From Planctomycetota bacterium (GTDB lineage Bacteria; Planctomycetota; Phycisphaerae; WQYP01): a DNA stretch of 21,431 bases. The stretch spans positions 1 through 21,431 of the forward strand of contig JAJZGH010000054.1 of the NCBI GenBank assembly GCA_021798635.1, given 5' to 3'. The notes beneath the pieces were generated by a model, which ran no database searches, was not told the origin of the DNA, and was given only the letters and a program-made list of their open reading frames with translations. Numbering within the stretch: position 1 is the first letter of the stretch; each line of letters opens with the position of its first letter. A program made the position numbers and the translations under genes. Positions 15,341 through 21,431 of the stretch are shown piece after piece.

Positions 15341-16663
15341 GTGACAAATAGTGGCGCATCAGGTAACGGATCAGGTAAAAGGCAGACAGGGCTGGTCGGC
15401 GAGCATTTATTCTGGCCGGTAAAGCGGTGGCAGGCCCAGCAGCTTGATGCCCTGCGCCGGCATATTGGCCACGCGGGCAAATCCGCCTATTATGCCGGGA
15501 GGCTGCCTCGCACACTTAAATCGCTGGAACAACTTGTTGAATTTCCCCTGACGCATAAAGATCAGTTGGCCGCCGCCGGCGACGCCGCCTTTGCTTGCAA
15601 AAGTCATGATGTACGGGAATGGGTTACGACTTCCGGCACCACCGGCAAGCCGCTGCGTGTTCCACTGACTGAGAGGGATTTGCAGCGCCTGGCGGAAAAT
15701 GAGGCTGTCGCCTTGAACATTGCGGGGCTAAGGCGCGGTGACGCGCTGATTTTAGCCCTGGCGCTGGATCGTATGTTTGTCGCGGGGTTGGCTTATTGGC
15801 TGGGTGCGCAGAAATTAGGGGCGGCGTGCATCCGGGCGGGGGCGGCGTATTGTGCGCAGATCGACGTTTTGCAAACTCTGCTCCAGCAGGGAACCCGGAC
15901 GTTTGTCATCACTGTTCCATCGCTGTTGGCTGGTGCCGGAGGTGCGGCATCCTGCGATGCGCCTGCCCCGGAAATTCAGGCCGTCATCGGGATCGGAGAG
16001 CCTTTACGCACCGCTGCCTTAAGTCCCAATGCCTTGGCTCTGCGCTTAAAGGAAAATCTGGGGGTGCTTGCGCTTAGCACGTATGCGTGTACTGAGACCT
16101 GCTCCACCTTTGCCGAGGGGCCTTTGTGTGTGGGCGGCCATTTAAATCCTGCCTTGGCGGTGGTGGAAATAATAGATGATCGCGGCTCTCCGGCCGCCGC
16201 CGGTACTTTGGGTGAGGTAGTGGTTACGCCGCTGGGCGTAGAGGGTATGCCGCTGGTACGCTTTTGCACGGGCGACATCGCCGCACTATATACCGACCCG
16301 TGTCCCTGCGGCCGTACGACTCCGCGCCTCGGGCCAATTGTGGGACGGAAGCGGCAGTTGTTAAAAGTGCGGGGTTCCAGTCTGTTCCCCTCCGCCATTG
16401 CGGACTGCCTCAATGGTATCAGCGAAGTGCGAGACTACGCCATTATCGCTCATCAGGAGCATGATTTAAGTGATCGCGTGGAACTGCACGTATGCTTAGT
16501 CAAAAACAGTTCAGCCATCCGCGAGCGACTGGCCTTAACCGTTCGGGCGCTGTTAAAAGTCCAGCCCAAAATTATCTTTGCCGGCATCAATGCGATTCGC
16601 GAACTGCAAAGAGCTGCCAACCCCCGCAAACCTGCACGATTTATTGATCGACGAATTTCCTGA
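15341..16663 (+). CDS. AMP-dependent ligase of the PaaK / F390-synthetase-like family
   Basis: A 440-aa adenylate-forming enzyme. The GTG at 15341 has AGGA 7 nt upstream and lies 15 nt after the exporter stop, so it is in the same operon. Visible motifs are the ATP-binding TTSGTTGKPL (~96-105), YACTETC (248-254, the YxxTE motif), MPLVRFCTGD (303-312) and CPCGRTTPRLG (321-331, the Cys-containing loop of PaaK/F390 types). KVRGSSLFPSAI at the C-terminal hinge is also typical of PaaK. The length fits the family. It should activate an aryl or other carboxylic acid as an acyl-AMP for transfer to CoA or a carrier protein. The neighbouring LolA/MMPL genes suggest a starter for an exported aryl-polyene-like product, but the substrate is not readable. 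Confidence 0.87.
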   Translation: MTNSGASGNGSGKRQTGLVGEHLFWPVKRWQAQQLDALRRHIGHAGKSAYYAGRLPRTLKSLEQLVEFPLTHKDQLAAAGDAAFACKSHDVREWVTTSGTTGKPLRVPLTERDLQRLAENEAVALNIAGLRRGDALILALALDRMFVAGLAYWLGAQKLGAACIRAGAAYCAQIDVLQTLLQQGTRTFVITVPSLLAGAGGAASCDAPAPEIQAVIGIGEPLRTAALSPNALALRLKENLGVLALSTYACTETCSTFAEGPLCVGGHLNPALAVVEIIDDRGSPAAAGTLGEVVVTPLGVEGMPLVRFCTGDIAALYTDPCPCGRTTPRLGPIVGRKRQLLKVRGSSLFPSAIADCLNGISEVRDYAIIAHQEHDLSDRVELHVCLVKNSSAIRERLALTVRALLKVQPKIIFAGINAIRELQRAANPRKPARFIDRRIS

Positions 16664-16676
16664 ACCTTGTTTGCGG

Positions 16677-16691
16677 TATAATGGGGTCATG
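16677..16691 (+). promoter_or_regulatory. TATAAT -10 element just before a start codon (possible leaderless start)
   Basis: A perfect TATAAT (16677-16682) lies 6 nt before the ATG at 16689, just after the ligase gene. No convincing -35 is seen at 16-18 nt. If it is active, the transcript would begin at or very near the start codon. A chance match is possible. Confidence 0.3.
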
Positions 16692-17369
16692 AATCAGATG
16701 CCGACTCCTAAACATGACGCCACGGCCACGACGCAAACTGAGGCTGGTCATGTGGCCATTGAACCGTTATCTGTCCCGCTGCTGGCGACTTGGGCAACGT
16801 GTGGATTGTACATGTTGTTGCCACGGGCCATGATGTTAGGTCCGCCTTGGCTGTTGTTGATTGTGGTTACCGCCGTGCTGATCCCGCTGATCATTTTCAG
16901 GGTGCGGCAACGCTTTTTCCTAAGCCATGTGTGCGGTCACATTTCCGCGGCGATTATTACGCTGTTTACGGGATATTCGCTGTTTGCACTGGTGCGGGAT
17001 TTGCCAACCCATCATGATACGCCCGTCCAGATGCTCAGGGCCGCGGGAATGCTTTGGATGATTAACGTTTTGGTTTTCGCCTTCTGGTACTGGCGGCTGG
17101 ATGGCGGGGGGCCGCACGCGCGGGCGTCGCGCGGCCACTATCAAACGGGATGTTTTTTATTTCCACAAATGACCATGAAAAACGGCGATCCGTCCTGGTC
17201 TCCGCGATTTCTGGATTATTTATTCGTCGCGTTTACCACCAGCACCGCTTTCTCCCCAACCGATACGCCCGTACTTTCCCGCTGGGCAAAACTCTTGACG
17301 ATGTTACAGGCTATTATTTCGCTGGGCACCGTGGTGTTAATTGCTGGTCGAGCGATCAATATTATTTAA
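16689..17369 (+). CDS. integral membrane protein, ion-channel-like C-terminus
   Basis: A 226-aa protein from ATG 16689; the frame extends back to 16578 but would overlap the ligase gene by ~85 bp. After a ~35-residue polar head come hydrophobic segments: LATWATCGLYMLLPRAMML, PPWLLLIVVTAVLIPLIIF, ISAAIITLFTGYSLFALV, and AAGMLWMINVLVFAFWYW. The end has a re-entrant-like DYLFVAFTTSTAFSPTD followed by a last helix (LLTMLQAIISLGTVVLIAGRAINII). This resembles the pore-helix plus TM2 arrangement of two-TM channels but lacks the potassium filter TVGYG; the family is otherwise uncharacterised as far as I recognise. It is same-strand with the ligase, 25 nt after its stop. Whether it belongs to that operon is open. 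Confidence 0.7.
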   Translation: MNQMPTPKHDATATTQTEAGHVAIEPLSVPLLATWATCGLYMLLPRAMMLGPPWLLLIVVTAVLIPLIIFRVRQRFFLSHVCGHISAAIITLFTGYSLFALVRDLPTHHDTPVQMLRAAGMLWMINVLVFAFWYWRLDGGGPHARASRGHYQTGCFLFPQMTMKNGDPSWSPRFLDYLFVAFTTSTAFSPTDTPVLSRWAKLLTMLQAIISLGTVVLIAGRAINII

Positions 17370-17445
17370 GGGCTTCGCTGAATATTCTACCTGCCGCCTG
17401 TTTCCCCCATTGATTCTCCCGCCTCTGGGCGCTAACATCTGGAGT

Positions 17446-17468
17446 GTATTGGAGAAATGAACCAATAC
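17446..17468. promoter_or_regulatory. perfect inverted repeat upstream of the AAA+ ATPase gene
   Basis: GTATTGG (17446-17452) and CCAATAC (17462-17468) with a 9-nt spacer, 76 nt before the ATPase start. It is a candidate operator or small RNA hairpin. A 7-bp match can occur by chance. Confidence 0.3.
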
Positions 17469-17543
17469 CGGCTGCCGCTGACGTGTAACGGACCGTCGGT
17501 GGCAGGAAGTACATTCGTATTGTAGAACGTGATGAGGATAAAC

Positions 17544-18965
17544 ATGGCCAATGCCCCTTCCGCGCGTACCGTAGCTGAACTAAAAAAAATGCCGTATCAC
17601 CCCTGCTCGGTTAAAGATGAGTTGCGGCGCAACGTCATCGCTGCTCTGCGGACCGGTAAACCGTTATTTCCCGGTATTGTGGGCTACCGGGAAACGGTCA
17701 TTCCCGAGATAGTCAATGGCATTTTGAGTCGCCATGATATGCTGTTTCTGGGGTTGCGCGGGCAGGCCAAAACGCGGCTGCTGAGAATGCTGCCGGAATT
17801 ACTGGATCCGTGGATTCCGGTTCTGGCACAGTGTGAAATACCCGATGATCCATTGGACCCGCATCTGGCTTCAGGAAAAAAAATCATTGCCGAGCAAGGC
17901 GATAACGCGGCGATAGAATGGGTGCATCGCAGCAATCGCTACCATGAAAAGCTTGCCACCCCGGACGTTACGATCGCCGACCTGATCGGGGAAATTGATC
18001 TGGTGCGCCATGCGCAAGGGCGTTATTTATCTGATGAAAGTACGATGCACTTTGGCTTGATCCCGCGCTGCAATCGCGGCATATTTGCCATGAATGAACT
18101 GCCTGATCTGGCACCTAAAATTCAAGTCGGGCTTTTTAACGTGCTGGAAGAGCGCGACGTGCAGATTCGCGGCTATCCCATTCGCCTGGACTTGGACCTG
18201 TGCATGGTGTTTTCCGCCAATCCTGAAGATTACACCAACCGCGGCCGCATTGTGACACCGCTTAAAGACCGTATCGGCACGGTGGTGCGCACGCACTATC
18301 CGCATACCATTGGGGAAGCGATAAAAATCACGCAGGAAAATGCGTGGCTCGAGCGCGACAGCGGCGTCAAGGTGACAGTCCCGCTTTATATGCATGAAAT
18401 TCTTGAGGAGTTTGTCCGCCTGGCACGCCAAAGCCCGCATATTAATCAGGCCAGCGGCGTCAGCGTTCGATGTTCGATTACCAATACGGAAAATCTTGTC
18501 AGCTCGGCCGAGCGGCGCGGCATTGTTCATGGGGAAAACACGGTCACAGCGCGGACGGATGATCTGCCCTTTATCCATGCCAGTTGCAGGGGAAAAATTG
18601 AACTCATGCTCGCGGAAGGCGAATCGGCAGAAGATAAACTTGTGACCTCCCTGATCGGGGAGGCGGTGAAATTGGTATTCAGCCGGCATGGCGACATGGA
18701 TGCTTTTGATGACATTTCCCAACAATTCAAAGGCGGCTTGACGCTGCAGGTGGGTGATGAAGTTTCTACTGGCACCATGCTGGAAAATTATGCGCATATC
18801 AAAGGCCTGAAAGCCGCGGCAGCGCGCATGGCCGGCAAGTTGGGTATGCCCCCCGATGATCCGGCATCTCTGGTAAGCGCGGGCGAATTTATTCTCGAGG
18901 GGCTGTATGTCAATAACCGCTTAAGCAAAGTGAATATGCCGGGGAAAACTTTTTTCAGAAAATAA
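17544..18965 (+). CDS. AAA+ ATPase of the ChlI/MoxR type
   Basis: A 473-aa protein. The ATG at 17544 has GAGGA 5 nt upstream; in-frame starts at 17529/17532 are less well placed. Walker A is the degenerate GLRGQAKT (70-77). The Walker B position reads GIFAMNELPDL (~179-189), where Asn replaces the usual Asp before the catalytic Glu. Sensor 1 follows in VFSANPEDYTNRGR (Asn226), and the arginine segment in PLKDRIG (239-245). The ~220-residue C-terminal part is helical. The whole resembles ChlI/BchI-like ATPases, which remodel protein or metal complexes together with a VWA-domain partner. No VWA gene is adjacent in this window, so the partner must be elsewhere or absent. It is a single gene here. 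Confidence 0.85.
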   Translation: MANAPSARTVAELKKMPYHPCSVKDELRRNVIAALRTGKPLFPGIVGYRETVIPEIVNGILSRHDMLFLGLRGQAKTRLLRMLPELLDPWIPVLAQCEIPDDPLDPHLASGKKIIAEQGDNAAIEWVHRSNRYHEKLATPDVTIADLIGEIDLVRHAQGRYLSDESTMHFGLIPRCNRGIFAMNELPDLAPKIQVGLFNVLEERDVQIRGYPIRLDLDLCMVFSANPEDYTNRGRIVTPLKDRIGTVVRTHYPHTIGEAIKITQENAWLERDSGVKVTVPLYMHEILEEFVRLARQSPHINQASGVSVRCSITNTENLVSSAERRGIVHGENTVTARTDDLPFIHASCRGKIELMLAEGESAEDKLVTSLIGEAVKLVFSRHGDMDAFDDISQQFKGGLTLQVGDEVSTGTMLENYAHIKGLKAAAARMAGKLGMPPDDPASLVSAGEFILEGLYVNNRLSKVNMPGKTFFRK

Positions 18966-18983
18966 GCGCAGGCGGTAAAAAAG

Positions 18984-19010
18984 CCCGCAGATTTCGCGGA
19001 TTACGCGGAT
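18984..19010 (-). repeat. dispersed ATCCGCG-rich repeat, left arm of an intergenic inverted pair
   Basis: Read on the minus strand it gives ATCCGCGTAATCCGCG then AAATCTGCGGG, matching 13433-13459 except for a few bases. It lies 18 nt after the ATPase stop. With 19099-19127 it forms an imperfect inverted pair enclosing ~90 bp. Confidence 0.75.
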
Positions 19011-19098
19011 AAACGCCGGGGCTTCCATGCTTATTTGCCCTGCTCTTCACCTGTTCAACTTTCTCCTGATCTATCGAGCCGCTGCCCGATTCCCTCGT

Positions 19099-19127
19099 AT
19101 CCGCGTTATCACCGCAATTCGCGGTTT
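19099..19127 (+). repeat. dispersed ATCCGCG-rich repeat, right arm of an intergenic inverted pair
   Basis: ATCCGCGTTATCACCGCAAT then TCGCGGTTT. This is a degenerate version of the same repeat, opposite in orientation to 18984-19010. The ~90 bp between the arms holds no ORF or other recognisable signal. Confidence 0.65.
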
Positions 19128-19192
19128 CCCCTTGTTATGATCGCAGGTAAGATAATTGCCGTATCAGAAGCCGTTAAACCAAAGGGGGCGCG

Positions 19193-19729
19193 ATGAAAAC
19201 ACGCGAGGATGATCCATCTGATCCGGGCCGTGAAATGTTTCGGATTCTGGGTCTTATCGTGCTGATGGCGGCGCTATACGGTATTGTTCATGATCAAATC
19301 ACGGCACGGATTTACCCAGCGTACTTCAATGTTGATCATCCGGATTTAGGATACCCGGCAATATTTCACAGTTCCAGTCCCACGGTTCTGGCGTTTGCGT
19401 GGGGGATCGTGGCTACTGTACCCTTGGCCACGGTTCTGGGGACGATGATCGCCATTGCAGCACAGGCCGGCAGAGGTCCCCGCCTTTCCGCGAGCGATTT
19501 ATTTAAGCCGCTGCTGCTGGTATTCGGTGTTATGGCATTGATGGCCGCGGCGGGTGGAATCTGGGGTTATCACGCGTGGTCGGCAGATTCCAAGCTGTTC
19601 GTAGCGCGGCGGGAAATGACGGATTTCTGCGCCCATCTGATGTCTTATTGCGGAGGATTATTGGGGGCGGTGGTGCTGGTGATATGGATTGTTATTCATC
19701 GGCGTAGCGCGAGGTCTCCTGACGCGTAG
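19193..19729 (+). CDS. four-helix membrane protein, function unknown
   Basis: A 178-aa protein with AAGGGGG ahead of ATG 19193. A polar head precedes four hydrophobic segments: ILGLIVLMAALYGIVHD, VLAFAWGIVATVPLATVLGTM, PLLLVFGVMALMAAAGGIWG and LLGAVVLVIWIVIHRR. The second part of the first segment, YGIVHDQITARIYPAYF, followed by a short loop and PTVLAFAWG, looks like a conserved block, but I cannot name the family. There is no sign of a catalytic site. It stands alone, 170 nt before the esterase gene. Confidence 0.7.
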   Translation: MKTREDDPSDPGREMFRILGLIVLMAALYGIVHDQITARIYPAYFNVDHPDLGYPAIFHSSSPTVLAFAWGIVATVPLATVLGTMIAIAAQAGRGPRLSASDLFKPLLLVFGVMALMAAAGGIWGYHAWSADSKLFVARREMTDFCAHLMSYCGGLLGAVVLVIWIVIHRRSARSPDA

Positions 19730-19899
19730 CATTGCCGGTTATGCCGTCCATTCCAGCACTGAGGTTTTCAGGGCGGCAGGATTTGTGGCTATCCAAAGCT
19801 CCGCGACGGCAGTATATTTACAGCGCGTTCATGGAGGTCTTGAAATCAGGGCCACTTGGGCGACACCGTTTTGGACAATCTTATATCGGAGGAGTAACC

Positions 19900-21093
19900 A
19901 TGCAGCGAGAAACTGGAACTATCGGGCCGCAGGTAAACCGCAGAGCATTTGCCGTGCAGTTGGCCTTGGCTGCGGGGGTGCTGGCCAGCGGCTCTGCCCC
20001 GCTGGCCCGTGCGGCCGTGTCCTGGAATCAGTTGCCGGTTTCGCCGCTGGTCCATGCTGATCGCCGGGTGACGTTTCTGTTTCAGGATGCCCACGCCAAA
20101 TCGGTGGTGTTGGCATTGGCCGGAATTCCTCCGGCACCGCTGAAAAAGAATGCCCATGGCATGTGGGCCGTCACCGTCGGGCCGCTGGCACCGGAAATAT
20201 ATACCTATGCGTTTACCGTGGACGGCGCGCGGGTGCTTGATCCGCTGAATCCCTGGGTGAAACCGAACCTGTTTTATTCCGCCAGCATGGTTCTTGTTCC
20301 CGGAAATCCGCCATCCCTATGGCAGGATTGCAACGTGCCGCACGGGGTGGTGCACCGGCATTTTTATCATTCAAACGTCGTGGGTGATAATCGCGATTAC
20401 TACGTCTATACGCCGCCGGGCTATGACGGTGCTAACGCGCAGAAATATCCGGTACTTTATCTGCTGCACGGCTACAGCGATCTGGCGGACGCGTGGACTA
20501 AAGTAGGAAGAGCCAATTTTATTCTCGACAATCTGATTGCGGAGGGTAAAGCCCGGAAAATGATTGTGGTTATGCCGCTGGGATATGGTGATTTACGGGT
20601 TATTTCCCGTACCGGGCCGGGGTTAGGCCAGCCACAATTGTATCAAAGCAATCTGAAAAAATTCCAGGCCACTTTGCTGACGGAAGTCATGCCGCGCATC
20701 GCCCGGCAATATCGTATTCAGACGCACCGGGATCAGACCGCGATTGCCGGTTTATCCATGGGGGGCGGGGAAGCTTTGTCGGTGGGGCTTAATAATCTCA
20801 ATCGCTTTGCGTGGATCATCGGAATGAGTTCTTACGTGAATACCAACGGACCGGACTTTTCCAGTGTTTTCCCGACGTTAAATAAAAGCGATAACGCCCG
20901 AATCAAATTGCTGTGGATCGCCTGCGGTAAACAGGATCCCATTGTGGCGAAAGCCAATCATAATCTCGACGCCTGGATGACCGCCAAAGGCATTAAATTC
21001 ACGCCCGTTTGGACGCCCGGCCAACATGCCTTTCGTGTGTGGCGTGGAAATCTTTCCTCGTTCGCACCGCTGCTATTTCAGCCCGCTACATGA
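19900..21093 (+). CDS. exported esterase, CE1 / esterase-D-like alpha/beta hydrolase with N-terminal E-set domain
   Basis: A 397-aa protein from ATG 19900, with GGAGGAG 5 nt upstream; the frame is open to 19732 but the added residues are not signal-like. The N-terminus has NRRAFAVQLALAAGVL ending in ARA, a probable Tat or Sec signal. Residues ~45-135 are strand-rich (RVTFLFQDAHAKSVVLAL, MWAVTVGPLAPEIYTYAFTVDG), like the E-set/CBM48-type domain of ferulate and siderophore esterases. The catalytic domain follows, with RDYYVYTPPGYD, YPVLYLLHGYSD, the nucleophile elbow GLSMGGGEAL (Ser286), CGKQDP (Asp346) and GQHAFRVWR (His376). It probably cleaves acyl esters on a polysaccharide or phenolic substrate outside the cytoplasm; the exact substrate is unknown. 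Confidence 0.88.
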   Translation: MQRETGTIGPQVNRRAFAVQLALAAGVLASGSAPLARAAVSWNQLPVSPLVHADRRVTFLFQDAHAKSVVLALAGIPPAPLKKNAHGMWAVTVGPLAPEIYTYAFTVDGARVLDPLNPWVKPNLFYSASMVLVPGNPPSLWQDCNVPHGVVHRHFYHSNVVGDNRDYYVYTPPGYDGANAQKYPVLYLLHGYSDLADAWTKVGRANFILDNLIAEGKARKMIVVMPLGYGDLRVISRTGPGLGQPQLYQSNLKKFQATLLTEVMPRIARQYRIQTHRDQTAIAGLSMGGGEALSVGLNNLNRFAWIIGMSSYVNTNGPDFSSVFPTLNKSDNARIKLLWIACGKQDPIVAKANHNLDAWMTAKGIKFTPVWTPGQHAFRVWRGNLSSFAPLLFQPAT

Positions 21094-21431
21094 TTTATGT
21101 CGCGATGCGGCAAACGGCGTGCCGGTCCCGACGAGCTCAGGTGCGTCGGAGGGTTAGATCACATCCCGTGTCCAACTCAATGCGGCAGCGTTGAGTTCGA
21201 TGCGGTATGCGGTTCCATGATACAAAGTCTCTTCCCATCGGTACGATTGGCACAGCAGGTGTCGGGATGGACTGCGTACATTTTCCGGAACTGCATTGCG
21301 CATCCAACCGTGACGCTGCCGCGTCAGGCTAGGAGCCTGTCCGAGTAATGGATTTCAGCCTTCGAGTAAATTTTCCGCTTTCTCCTTCATGGCGGCTTAA
21401 AATCTGGCCGGTGCACCGCGTTTTTTCTTCC
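21094..21431. other. no gene recognised; possible insertion-sequence end near 21331
   Basis: Frames here are short and not protein-like. There is a small perfect hairpin (TGACGC-TGCC-GCGTCA, 21311-21326) and a neighbouring AGGCT-AGG-AGCCT palindrome (21326-21338). From about 21331 the sequence GGAGCCTGTCCGAG resembles terminal inverted repeats of IS5/IS1182-type elements. On the minus strand a frame entering from the right edge ends at the TAA/TAG codons in 21331-21400. The other end lies outside the window, so this is a guess. Confidence 0.25.

Noticed and set aside
17457..17525. 22-codon frame (MNQYRLPLTCNG...) before the ATPase gene, possible leader peptide
   Set aside because: GGAG lies only about 2 nt from its ATG and there is no regulatory codon run; kept only as an inverted-repeat note.
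18027..18797. 256-aa minus-strand open frame
   Set aside because: Wholly antisense to the ChlI/MoxR-like ATPase, which has clear motifs and a ribosome site.

Overview
The window looks like chromosome of a planctomycete, probably Phycisphaerae-like. This is inferred from a PEP-CTERM secreted protein with a typical VPEPATLALIML anchor, an RHS/YD gene with duplicated 3' modules, a ChlI/MoxR-type ATPase family common in that group, moderately high GC, and scattered ATCCGCG-rich repeats. No rRNA, tRNA or CRISPR array was seen.

Left third (1-5355, all minus strand): a decayed RHS locus. A 5'-truncated, frameshifted RHS core with its own C-terminal tip (3812-5281) is followed by a small gene in the immunity position (3469-3786), then a ~260-nt repeat (3225-3490). 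Next come a second copy of the last ~530 bp of the RHS core joined to an unrelated tip (2257-3321), a secreted Sel1-repeat protein (282-2174), and a second copy of the ~260-nt repeat (1-260). This reads as a tandem array of [RHS tip + following gene + shared 3' repeat] cassettes. The reading frame that opens inside the repeat predicts another tip beyond the left edge.

Middle (5491-11022): a PEP-CTERM protein with a clear intrinsic terminator, a DinB/YfiT-type protein on the plus strand, and a two-gene minus-strand operon. The operon has an AAA/ABC-type ATPase overlapping a DUF4435 (TOPRIM-like) protein by GTGA, which is the architecture of the PARIS (AriA-AriB) anti-phage system. Then comes holA, the DNA polymerase III delta subunit.

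Right half (11109-21093, all plus strand): a tightly packed set of a LolA-like carrier (ATGA overlap), an MMPL/RND exporter fused in frame to a DUF3261-like lipoprotein, and a PaaK/F390-synthetase-like AMP ligase. These four activities recur in aryl-polyene-type clusters, but no ketosynthase, ACP or ketoreductase is present here. Downstream are a channel-like membrane protein, a ChlI/MoxR-like AAA+ ATPase, an intergenic region framed by inverted repeats, a four-helix membrane protein, and an exported CE1/esterase-D-type hydrolase. The last ~340 bases hold no convincing gene and may touch the end of an insertion sequence.
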